This document shows positions 20,640 through 30,779 of a DNA stretch of 64,000 nt, piece after piece. The notes beneath the pieces were generated by a model. It did no database searches. It was not told where the DNA came from and saw nothing but the letters and a program-made list of their open reading frames with translations. This DNA comes from Dryococelus australis (Eukaryota > Arthropoda > Insecta > Phasmatodea > Phasmatidae), in assembly GCA_029891345.1 (NCBI GenBank), contig CM056993.1:278458016-278522015 (forward strand), given 5' to 3'. The position numbers and the translations under genes are program-made. The first letter of the stretch is position 1; every line of letters begins with the position of its first letter.

Positions 20640-21400
20640 CGCCAGTGTCTTCGGACGTGGACAAACCCTTTGCCAAACTAGATCAATCCAACACAAAGTA
20701 TGGCTGACTACAAACATGCCCATCTCCAACCGACCCTCAGGGCACCCATGAAACAATGTCTGCTAATACTGGAGCAAATTGAGGAAATGAAGCAACAAGG
20801 GATCGTAGAGCCTTCAGATTGCCCGTACAATCCAAACGTCTTGGTCCCCTAGAAGAACTGCCAACTGCGATTTTGTGTAAACTACAAAGTTCTAAATGAT
20901 GTTACCCATCCCATTGCTCCTCCAGCCATTAATATAATGCACACCCTGCATAATATTGGGGAACCTACAATCTTCAGCACCCTCGACATGCAGTCAGGGT
21001 ACTGGCAGATTGCTGTGCATCTAGACAGCAGAAAATACACTGCCTTCACCACCCTGGTGGGAGAAACCCTCCAGTTTAGAGTTATGCCTTTTGGAATTAA
21101 AAATGTACCTGCTACATTCCAGCAGCTCATGTCAGCAGATGTACTTACAGGATATATAGGCCAATTCTGCTTTACCTACCTAGACTATGTCATCATATAC
21201 TCTAGTTGTGGAAGAGCACCTCGGTCACATCAAACGTGTCCTAGAATGTTTGGAGTTAAATAGAATAACATGCAACTACTGAAGAGCCACTCGGGGAAGT
21301 CTTCTGTTGATCACCTGGGCCATGTAGTCACCCCTGAAGGAAATTACCCACAATCAAATTCAATAAAGGCTATTTAGGAAGCAGAAGAGCTGGTCACCAA
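20640..21400 (+). pseudogene. G2 reverse transcriptase, catalytically dead
   Basis: The order of blocks is clear: QQGIVEPSDCPYN, LRFCVNYKVLND, FSTLDMQSGYWQI, KYTAFTTLVGETLQFRVMPF, GIKNVPATFQQLM and the catalytic box FTYLDYVIIYSS. The second Asp of YLDD is Tyr (YLDY, 21177-21188). After the box, VEEHLGHIKRVLECLEL continues in a shifted frame, followed by a decayed thumb with a GHVV-like block and FLGLCNWLRDFV near 21420. Confidence 0.9.
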
Positions 21401-21540
21401 GAAACAAATGTGCTGCTTCCTCGGTCTATGCAACTGGCTCAGGGATTTTGTGCCTAACATAGTCAGCCACATGACACCATTGCACCCACTGCTGGAGAAA
21501 TAAGCAAGGTGGCAGAGGGGACCGGAACACCACGCCACCT

Positions 21541-21960
21541 TTCAAACCTTAAAAGCAAGCTTTTGGAACATCAAGCAACTTCACTAGCCTCAATGGGATG
21601 GGCCGCTGATCCTAAAAACAGACGCTTGTCAGAACTGCTTACGAGCCATTCTCTACCAAGAAGACCCCCGATGGCCAACCCCAGGTGATAGTGTATGCCA
21701 ACACAAGGCTAAGTGCCACTGAGCAATGCTGTCATATAAATGAACAAGAATGTATAGCTGTCATCTGTGCAGTTCGCAAATAAAAGTACTATCTGGAAGG
21801 CAACCACTTAATCTTATGGACTGATAACAAAGCTTTCCAATGGCTACGTGAGTTCGTAATACCAAAGCCAAGCTCGAGTGGTGGGACGTGTTCTCGGCTG
21901 AATTCGACTGAAGTATAGCACTGCCCAGGCGAGACCAATGAACTTGCAGATGCCCTATCC
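21541..21960 (+). pseudogene. G2 RNase H domain
   Basis: The sequence reads LKTDACQNCLRAILYQ (family pattern LxTDAS..GLGAVL.Q), then VIVYANTRLSATEQCCHINEQE, CIAVICAVRK, a stop, and YYLEGNHLILWTDNKAFQWL. This is the standard Ty3/gypsy RNase H layout immediately after RT. The first catalytic Asp (TDA) and the Glu within the INEQE block appear kept; stops and a frame change break the domain. Confidence 0.85.
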
Positions 21961-22059
21961 TGCCGACCAGATTTGGATGAAGACACCAAAGCTGATGAAG
22001 AATGGGAAAAGATGACTCCATCCCAGCTTCCAGACTGCAGCCCCGGGGAGTATATAAAG

Positions 22060-23250
22060 CTATTACAACTGCAACTCAGCTGGAGCCAAATGGCTTTCCA
22101 CCAGCAGCAAGACCCAAACGTCCAGAGCCGCCTCCGAAAGCACCCCTAGCTGTTTGAACTGAGGGACGATGTCATGTGGTCCCGAAGTGGCCAACTCGGG
22201 GCTAAGTGGAGAATATGGCTACCCAAGAACTTATGGGCTGACGTCTGCAGACACCATGATCATCACAAGGTAGGTCATCCAGGAACCAGAGAAACCCTAG
22301 CTGACATCATAGTATGCTACAAATGGGGCGGGATGAGTAGAGATGTCTGGCAGTATGTCCACAGCTGCGAGACATGCTGCAGAGGCAAGGCGTACCCTGT
22401 ACCACAGCCCACCTCCAAACTCTGTCGGCCACGCATGGCTCGGACTCGTGTAGCAGCCAACCTCATGGGGCCATACCCATGAAGTACCAAAAGGAACTGC
22501 AATCTGCCAGTAAGGACCAATCAGTTTTCGAGATGGGTGGAGGCGTTCCCCCTACCCAGCCAGGTAACCCACCACATCATTTGAAAAGTTGAGACTCCAA
22601 TCATTCCACGTTGAGGTTACCTGCAATCCATCCTCACGGACAACAGAACCCAGTTCTCCAGTTGGAAATGGCTGACAGCCTGCAATTAGTGGGGGGTCGA
22701 AACATGTGGACGGCCCCTCCTTACCACCCACAAGCCAACCCCACTGAGCGGAGGAACCAGGAGCTAAAGAAGAGCCTCAGTGTGGGAGAAAACCACAAAA
22801 ATTGGGACAAACACATCCCGATGATCCTCTTTGCCCTCTGAAGACGAACAAACGAGGCAATAAATACTAGCCCCAGCCAACTCTTCCTGGGCCATACCCT
22901 TCGTTGCTGAGGGGATTGACAATGGGATAGCCCACCCACAGAGATGCCACGTCCCGAAGACGTCCGCCTGGTCTGAACGGAAAATGCCGGGGAATCACAA
23001 GAAGTCTACATAAAGAAAAAGTACCTGCCACCTCGTACTGACATCCAGGCCTTTAATATGGGTGAAGCTGTCCTCCTGTGCAGCCACCCTCTGAGCAAAG
23101 CCAGCAGCCAGTTGAAGTGCCATCTTGGCTGAGAAATGGGAGGGCCTGTATAAAATTGTAGGACACCAGGACCTGTATTTTGGGCCGAGGACCATAGAGG
23201 GTGTATTCACAAAGCTACCAGAGGACAAATACGGCCCTTCCCAGGAGACG
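22060..23250 (+). pseudogene. G2 integrase, damaged DDE
   Basis: The N-terminal zinc domain keeps its H-H-C-C pattern (HHDHHKVGHPG, SCETCCRGK). In the core, the first catalytic Asp is Asn (VAANLMGPYP; codon 22459-22461), the second survives (SILTDNRTQF; Asp 22639-22641, with the following Gly changed to Arg), and the Glu survives (NPTERRNQELK; Glu 22746-22748). The C-terminal part has FNMGEAVLLCSHPLSKAS and GGPV, similar to the post-core segment of arthropod gypsy integrases. Several stops and frameshifts are present. Confidence 0.88.
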
Positions 23251-23950
23251 CACTTGGCCTAGAGGTCAACATCACAGCATCAGTAACCTTGAAACCGCTG
23301 GTCGATGCCAATGACCTAACACCAATGGCCACCTGCCTCCCCCCAGAGAGCCGGAGGTCAATACCAGCACCAGCCGAGGAGCCAGTTATTCCATACCAAC
23401 CTGGGTGGAATTCCCGAACTAAGAGCAGCAGAATCTGTCCGAACACTGCCCTCAACTCCAACGGAGTTCAACCGAAAGATCGCCACCCGACGGGGAAGAT
23501 TGACACCAAGCACGAGTGAAATCTCCTGGTGAAGCCTGCTCGACAGAGCGCCCCATCAGAGAAGACACCAACCCAGCCTGATCAACGAGCAACAGGACGT
23601 CCCCGCCATTGAGATGGAGTTACCCCAAGGGTCTCTTGACTCTGGCACCACCAGCTGAGAAGATAGTCGCATCAGCAGAACCACTATCTCTGATGGTCAC
23701 CCAGACGGCAGCTCTCCATGACAACATGGCTGCTGATTGTACCCCAGTGCCTGGTGGTCTGCTGATGACAGCTGCTGGGGATGAGCAATGCCGGCCGAGC
23801 AGCCCTGGAGAGTGCTGCCACCCCGTACCTACCAGGACAGCTCAGTGCCAGGACGGTATAGTCTCACCCTGGAGGCCGATGGCCCGCAGCACGTAGCCTT
23901 GAGAAAGCAGGGATGACCGCCGAAGAAGATGCCACCATGAAAGGAGTAAA
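23251..23950 (+). other. G2 tail after integrase, unassigned
   Basis: Proline-, serine- and threonine-rich open stretches (for example PLVDANDLTPMATCLPPESR) continue after the integrase C-terminus in the same GC-richer composition. They are probably the variable end of pol, or a decayed third frame. I see no envelope-type signal peptide or membrane segment. Confidence 0.4.
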
Positions 23951-25327
23951 TGAAGTGCTCTGTAAGAGACAGACTTATCAAATTCAATGAGCCATCAATA
24001 TGCTAGTTATCAGAATCATAACAGATTTCACACGTTCATGTGAATAGTACGTAACAAAACCCAGTGAAATTTTACGTAATTTAAAAACATTCTGGATTCT
24101 CACCACAGTGCTAGAATCAAATGTAAACTGACATTGCATAGGTGTAAAAATAACTGAGAAAACCACCAAATAGATGGAAATTACGTAAATAATCAGTGAT
24201 GTTAAATGCCAGATTGCCCTTCACAAATTGTTTACTTGAACACTTTTGGGCACCCTTCAGTGTCATGTAATTTTAATACAGACGACATCCAGTGTGATGA
24301 TTAAATACAAAGCTAACCAGACTCTTGTCAAAAGCAATGGACAGAAATCATCTAAGCATTGTTATAAATACTTAAAGCTTCTTTTAACTATTTTGTTATG
24401 TATAAACTACCCAAGAAATCACAAACAAAAAAGACTTATCAAGCAAGCCAAATGAAAGTTTGTGTGAATAATTTTCATAGTATTAATGTAAATATCTCAG
24501 GGTTCTTGCAAATGTTTCAGGGTCACATGCTTTTGTTGTAGGTGGTTTTGTAAGTTTTGTTTAGTTAAATTCATTTTTTTAGCGCACTCGTTTGCTCAGC
24601 TTAGCTAGTTGACTTCCTTAGTAAACTGTCACTTGTAATTAGTGCTTGCTGTGCGACATGCAGGAAGACCACAAAAGTAGGGGTAATTTTATCTTGCCTT
24701 AGGCGCCACAGCAGGATATATAGTTAGAACCACACTCATCTTTACGAGTAAGGCTTTGTACATAATTTCCCCAAGTGTTGATTTTTTAAATGTGCCGTCC
24801 ATATCTTGCTTTTCTCTTGACAGGTTAAAATTTGTTAACCACGTATTGTATAAGTACCCACAGCCATCAGCTGCTAAATGTAGGGTGGCGCACGCATATA
24901 AGAAAGACGGTTGTGAAACACCGACACTGGATCCCCATGTTACACTGATCTTGCACACATGTGTAAGAGAAGACAACGTTATCTGGTTGTCACCCGGCTG
25001 TCAGCTGCCACGCTGAGAGAGATAGCGTCAACCCGTCATGAGTCGGAGACACATGGAGCTACCGCCCGGTGCCACCTGCCAGTGACACATCCAGTACGCC
25101 ATTCTGAAGACTAGAGCGTACATCACACAGACTAGAGCGAGATACAGACGCCAACCGAAAGAGAAAAAAAAAAAGTTTTCTTGTGGGGACAGTTCTACAT
25201 TCTCTCAACTATATTTTTTTCTTAGCTCAGCTTCCTTCACCCAGAAGAGTCTCTGTGGCAACAGGGGGGGGGGGGGGGGGGGGGGGGGAAGGAAGTGACA
25301 CGTGACATTTTTTGAACTTATTTAAAT
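23951..25327. other. Non-coding spacer with a 25-base G run
   Basis: AT-rich DNA without recognisable genes. Near 25020-25200 the composition shifts to GC-richer sequence, which may be the upstream part of the next LTR relic. An uninterrupted run of 25 G lies at 25264-25288. Confidence 0.45.
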
Positions 25328-26010
25328 TGACTTCTACTCATTAGTGCGAACCACTCTACCGCAACCCAACGGAGTTTGATTGGCAGTACAATCTTCCAGA
25401 TGCCAAGAACTTGTACCGGCCGAACCAACAAGATGATGCTTCAAGGTCATCTAGTACTATAGCACGTCAAGGAATGGCACCAGTAGTATCAACCACTGAG
25501 ACATACAGCAGCTGTAATTTGGCTTGCCGGTGACGTCACGCCCAGAGGTCGAATGCCACCAGCCGCCCGCCAACTTCACCCGGACCAGCACGAGCCAGGA
25601 GCGTATAAGTACTGCAGCACAGTCCTTGGATAGCCAATTTGTTCTGTTCCTTCATCACACTCTGGTGCTGAAGGAACCATTAGCTCTCACCTGGTCTTTA
25701 CCACACTCCTGGTGCTGAAGCACAAGTCTTGAGATCTCCATCTACGCCTTCGTAGATGTCTCTGCACCTCACAGACATCCTCCAGGACAAACACATAGCG
25801 TTAGTTAAAGTCAAGTTATTTTCATAGTCACTTTGCTTACCTACCCATTAGATTAGAAACAGGTCACCTTCACCTGTATAAGCGTAGTCAGCTTCTGTTA
25901 AACTCTTGTTGCTAGGAGGTAATACAGACCACCATGTTTATTTCCTCATAGAAATAAACAAGTTTTACCACACTTAGAATAATCAAGGGACAGCAAGAGA
26001 CACACGAGTC
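25328..26010 (+). repeat. LTR of G2 family, copy B
   Basis: It is diverged but collinear with 17776-18600, including the TATA-like GCGTATAAGTA near 25600, ATCTCCATCTACGCCTTCGT, AACAGGTCACCTTCACCTGT and the AGAAATAAA poly(A) region. Similarity stops at AGGGACAGCAAGAGAC, where unrelated DNA begins. Confidence 0.8.
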
Positions 26011-26084
26011 TGACAAGGCATAATAATGATGTATATTTTCTAATGACACGGAGCGAAATGAAGTACACCAACAGGTTACAACCT

Positions 26085-26600
26085 TTATATAAATGCTGAA
26101 TTAACAACATTACCTAAAGCACTCTTTACAGGCAAGCGAACTGCTAAACCTTCACAAAGACGTTTCACAATATTCATGCAATGAAGTGTGTGTTCAAATT
26201 CTTCAAATACAATTACATCATAATCGTCATTAAGACCTGAGAATCCGAATTTGCCGCATTCAGGGTAGAATATAGTACCACCTCGTAAAATAGCATTACA
26301 ACAAGACGACTTATATAGAAGATGGTCCGTGTAAGTATAATTGATGTTTTAAGTGACTCCACCAAAATTGAGCCCAGCTATTATGCCAAAGCACACAGTT
26401 GTATCAACCAACGTGGCTAACACGACAAGCCGTAAGAACACCTCGCAACTTACGCAAATGGGATTCATGAACAGTCTCTTCTATAAAACGTCTTTGCATG
26501 TAATTCGCTACAGCACGCGGATCTAATACACTATAATGCGTAGCCCTTTTAAGCCACGTAAATAACGGAACATAATCTCTTTTGCAGTAATAATCTATTT
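26085..26600 (-). pseudogene. Relic resembling a superfamily 3 helicase; possible endogenous viral element
   Basis: The minus strand carries two open segments in different frames. The upstream one (about 26600-26415) starts CKRDYVPLFTWLKRATHYS. The downstream one (about 26345-26085) contains a hydrophobic strand ending in acidic residues, YDVIVFEEF (about 26198-26224), preceded by GGTIFYPECGKFGFSGL and followed by a VKRL...RLPVK stretch. This resembles the Walker B region and following motifs of SF3 helicases encoded by small DNA viruses and some mobile elements. The expected Walker A region falls in the frameshifted, stop-containing interval, and no intact P-loop is visible. It sits between the LTR and gag leader of a G2 copy. 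The family call is tentative; a transposon-encoded helicase is the alternative. Confidence 0.45.
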
Positions 26601-27114
26601 TTTTTATACTTCCTTTTCATTGTATTATTAATTATGGTATTCTTAATAATAATTAATTATTATGGCTGTAATGATCTTTTTTTTAACTATGTGATCTAAT
26701 CGTATAGTTGGTATAATAATGTGTAAATGTTGTAATAAATATACTTGGTTTACAGACACACCTGCCAATACGCCCTGCACCAAAGGATACATAAAGAATG
26801 ATACACATATACGTGATTGAAAGTTGTCAGTGACATAACAGTTCTTGAAGGGAACTCGTTAGGAAGAATACTCTTTTGTGGTATATTGTGGTTGTAGTTT
26901 GCTATTTGATTTAAGATCCAATATACAGGTGTTCCATACTGTGTTTGGTCTATTATTTGTTGCTAGTGTGACATAATTACTGTTGTTGCAAATGTGCATA
27001 TCTTCGTCATTATTGTGCTGCTGGTGGAGTGATTGTGATGACATGACAGTTTGTTTGACCAAAATAGGTTGATTGGTTTGGGCGTTATTGTATTTTTCAG
27101 TTTTCATGCGTGTT
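26601..27114. other. AT-rich insert flank, no gene recognised
   Basis: AT-rich DNA between the helicase-like relic and the G2 gag leader. An 82-codon minus-strand ORF (26859-27107) is Asn/Gln-rich and looks fortuitous. Confidence 0.4.
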
Positions 27115-28310
27115 TCGGGCGGCAGGAATACCTACACATTAGATGGTCATCCATTCTTAGAGACGCAACCACTGGAAACACATCCTCTTAGGGCTGGACA
27201 ATCAGTCCGGGTTCTACTCCGTCCACCATGCTTCTGGTGCCGGAGGGAGTATTTTCCTGGGCCTGAGGGCTTGACCTTTTGGGAAACTCACCCACGTATT
27301 GTGATCATTTGCCATTGTGAAACCTGATGCTCAGTATCCACCGCACTTCTGGTGTCGGATGCTGGGAGCATAAGGGGCAGTCTTTTGGTCTGTGGTACGG
27401 TGCATGGAAGTACACCTAGCTAGGAACGAACGTCGCCTGCTCCACCTCTGCGGGACTGCTATTAGGGAATTTCTTCTTCATGCCTTATTCCCATCGGAGT
27501 GGCATTCATAAGAGGGTAAGAAAGGCTGTTTCCACCTCTAAATACCAACAAGAGCTTAGTCCCAACCCAACTGTATTTGACAACCTAAGTCCCCAGGAGA
27601 GAGCTCAAGTAGCTTGTCATCGCTCGTCATCTCGAGAAGCCAGACCCTCCAGTCGCCCTTACCAGCTTAGTTTGACTCTCAAACTTGAATTTTTCCTTTG
27701 TCATGTAAAGTCTACATTGATTTAAAGAATCTTTTGAACTAATACATTCAGTTACACTAGATTAAAAAATACACGGTTTATTATGTCTTAACATATATCC
27801 GTGAAAATATGAACATTTACAATGAATATCAGACTTACACATTTCCTTATGTGACACCCACTTAGATGGAAAAATCTACCCCATCATCCAGGCTTTCCTC
27901 ATGGGTGAATAAGTCCCATACGGCATCACTAACCCCTGGATCTGAGGTCACCAGCTCACTGGAATAGTTAGGCCGACCAGCAGCGCAGACATCAACCTGC
28001 CCCCTTGCACACCAGGTCCCGGTGTTAGCTTGAGTGCATCACCTCCAGAGCTGCAGCAGACCATCAGTCGTCCAGGCATACAAGTGAGAGTTGTTTCACC
28101 CAGACGTAACATTGTGCTGGCCATCCCCGACTCTGTGCCCAGCCGGAAAGCCACATGACCAGTCTTCTACACTAGTCAGACTTCTGTTCTGCGCTACGAC
28201 TAGAATTCAAGCTCACCCTGGTGCGTCTGTACTCGCACCCACCAAAACGCTTGGGTCGTGACGTGCCTCCTTTGCCAGTAGGACATCACACGTCAGCGTT
28301 GTATCTTTAC
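27115..28310 (+). pseudogene. G2 gag N-terminal region, copy B
   Basis: It matches 18601-19500, sharing GGGCTGGACAATCAGTCC, GGAGTATTTTCCTGGG and CACGTATTGTGATCATT, and ends at AGGACATCACACGTCA. Near 27880-27960 it reads IQAFLMGE-stop-VPYGITNPWI, parallel to copy A. An AT-rich insertion at about 27665-27860 interrupts it. Nothing of the later gag or pol remains, so this is a fragment. Confidence 0.75.
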
Positions 28311-29003
28311 CTATAATGAACAGAGCAGCTATCTAGCAGGAAACGTAGCAACTGCACATGGAGTGACAGCGCAGTAATCTAGCGACAAGCGTAGTAGAAA
28401 CTGAGTAATAGCGCAGCTGTCTGGCGGATCACACGGAAACTACAAGCTGGGGAAACAGTGCAACCATTGACTGTGTTATCACAGAATTTCAGCAGATGCA
28501 GTATACTGTTTCTTGACAATAATTTACAGATTAATCTTAAAAGGAAAGCAATCCATGAATGGTACATCTAAAAAAATTGAAGTACAGTAGCAATATTCTA
28601 TAAAATGCAGTCAATAATGCTGTAAAATAAACAGCTAGCATTTAAACTGCGATTCTATATACATCGGCCATGCTGTATTTGTAAAACAATCATATTAATA
28701 TGCAAATGCTTCATTTAAAGGGACAGAAAAACTTGTGCATTGTTGTTTCTTTGAAACAAATGTGATTACTTTTGCAGAATATAAAAGAAATACAGTGATT
28801 GGAGAGCAATCTGAAATCTTTGAAATGAACTTGGCCCGCTGGAGAGCACACCATGCAGCTGTTTGCTTCCAAAAACACTTATTATCTCCTGCAGTTTTTA
28901 CCATAATTGGATAAAAACGGAGCAACTCCAGCCAAAGTAACAGTGTAACAGTACACCCTTCTCCTCTATTGGTACTACAAGCTATGCAAGATGTTGTCTG
29001 ATA
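28311..29003. other. No gene recognised
   Basis: Non-coding. A 119-codon minus-strand ORF (28695-29054) has no motif and overlaps the neighbouring MITE end. Confidence 0.5.
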
Positions 29004-29241
29004 TAGGCTATTCATGGTAAAGTGAGCACTTCTTAAGGCCCTTCCAAAACACATTAACCACTAATAAAAATTTTTTTATTGAGCTAAAGACATTAATTTT
29101 TAGGGGTGGTGAAATGTATACAGTATGTTTATTAGATACATGGCAATGTGTATATTAAAAAGTGGTGAAAAGGTAAAAATAAAATGAAAGGAAAAAATTA
29201 GCAAGGTCTTAAAATGTGCTCACTTTACTGTGAATAGGCTG
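29004..29241. mobile_element. MITE M2, copy 2
   Basis: The 26-bp TIRs begin TAGGCTATTCATGGTAAAGT and, on the other end reverse-complemented, CAGCCTATTCACAGTAAAGT; both end AGTGAGCAC. TA flanks at 29002-29003 and 29242-29243 fit a TA target. The TIR is shared with 14643-15064 but the interior is shorter, as expected for a MITE family with internal deletions. Confidence 0.8.
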
Positions 29242-29639
29242 TAATAAGAACTCCATTCATACACACTTACATGAATACTAGAAGTTCAAATTTTTAAATA
29301 TCTCCACATGAAATCCTTTCGAGATATCTTTGCAACTGAGAATGCAGAAGCAGGCGTGGAAAAATTTATACAAAATATCAACCTGTCATGTATGTACACA
29401 GAATTTTTACTGGAAAAAGTATTAATGTATCTGATACACTTACTTACATATTCCAAAGACTGCATCTACAGTGGAACATGTACGTATTGAACCCAGATGG
29501 ATTGAAAGTCAGCATCCATGGAACATTCCATGGGGTCCCATTTTTGATTTATCTGAATTTAAAAACCACATTACCTGAAAGTCCACGTGTATTGAAATTT
29601 TTTGTCAGTCCCCTGAGAAACGATGAAAAGAGCGAGGTG
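29242..29639. other. No gene recognised
   Basis: Short AT-rich stretch with mildly coding-like plus-strand readings (29308-29690) that I cannot assign. Confidence 0.4.
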
Positions 29640-30770
29640 TGTGAGCCTAGGGGGAGGAACGTCACGTCAAGAGTGGGGAAGTTTTTAATTTAACGCCAGG
29701 TCAGTTGCGAAGGTAGGGGGCGGATTCTACTGCGGAGGCGTCCGTACAATGACTTTTGGACCTCACGCTGGTTCCTTATATAAGGTAGGGTGCGTTGGGC
29801 GCCTACTAGGTACAAAGTCTGTGAGGGTGAAGTGATGCCTTTGGGAATTTGACACACGGGTGCAGGCTAGCTTACCACTGATGTCCCTCCCTTGCAGCAG
29901 ACGCTGGCCCTGGCTGGTAGACTTCAATTCCGGCTGTGCAGACCGGCTCTGCTGTCACCTGCTGGTGACTTGGGTGCCGGCCACCTGGTGGGCATGTGGT
30001 CGGCTGGTGCTGGTGCCTCACTGATGTCCTCTGGGTTGAACGGTTCCTCTCCCAAGGGGACAGTATACTCTTGGCAGAGTAGTTCGACGGCAGGGTGAGC
30101 AGCTCTGGGAACCCTATCTGGGAGGCCAAATAGGTCTGCAGGGAGGGTGGCGGAGTGAGGCGCCACTAATTGCCAGGCAGTTGATGCTCTCTCCCATTGG
30201 GACGTATAGCTGAGGGCTGGTGTGGGTAAATTACTTAGGAGATAACGAGATGCAAGGATAGCAGCTGTCCTCCAAGTGTTCCTCCTGCTCCCTCATCGAT
30301 GAGCGAACGTCAGGGACTAGAAAGGTGCTAATATTCATCCTGTAGAGTGCAGCAGGCAACAAACCTCTAGCTAAAGTGTACTCCAAAAGTACCTGGGTCA
30401 AGCCTCGTCAGGCCTGGCATCTCCTTCAGAGAGTTTATACGCTCTAGAAGGAATGGGTTAGCTGTCTTAGTTAGCCCAGTGCTTCATCAAGTGTCTTTCT
30501 AGTGGTTGGGGCTCTCTACCGTACTTGCACACTAGGCATCTTTATGTACCGAGTCCACAGTATGGGTGGCCATCAAACTTGTTCGTGTGTGTGACGTACG
30601 TGCAGTTTTGGTGAGAGGCTGCCCACAGTCGTACTCTATATCTGAAACTTGTTATAAATTCGCGGTCCCCTGCTGCTCCCTTCGAGGGTACTGCTTACCC
30701 AGACTTGCCAGCTTTTAAAGTTTCCAATCAATAAAATGGATAAAAACTATTAAAACACACGTAAACTGCC
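29640..30770 (+). repeat. LTR-like repeat L3, copy 1, first part
   Basis: It is collinear with 52570-53640. Shared blocks include a TATA box (CTTATATAAGG near 29776; CTTTATATAACG near 52711), GTCCACAGTATGGGTGGCCATC and the GGCCTGGCAT block. An AATAAA occurs near 30728. The promoter-like and poly(A)-like features at opposite ends suggest a long terminal repeat read on the plus strand. No pol gene was found next to it. Confidence 0.65.
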
Positions 30771-30779
30771 TGCGGTCAT

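Larger units (their letters stand above)
17776..23900 (+). mobile_element. Ty3/gypsy LTR retrotransposon G2, main copy
   Basis: In order on the plus strand are a 5' LTR (shared with 25328-26010), a leader/gag N-terminus (shared with 27115-28310 and 56940-57950), gag with a zinc knuckle, protease, RT, RNase H and integrase. All pol domains are present and in the standard Ty3/gypsy order (PR-RT-RH-IN), but every one has stops or frameshifts. The 3' LTR is not directly adjacent. The sequence after integrase runs to about 23.9 kb without an LTR, and the nearest related LTR is at 25.3 kb. That LTR could be this element's displaced 3' LTR or part of a second insertion. Confidence 0.88.

Noticed and set aside
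23951-25327. 3' LTR of G2 copy A directly after integrase
   Set aside because: No match to the LTR at 17776 was found before 25328; linking the 25.3-kb LTR to this copy would need a 1.4-kb insertion that I cannot show.
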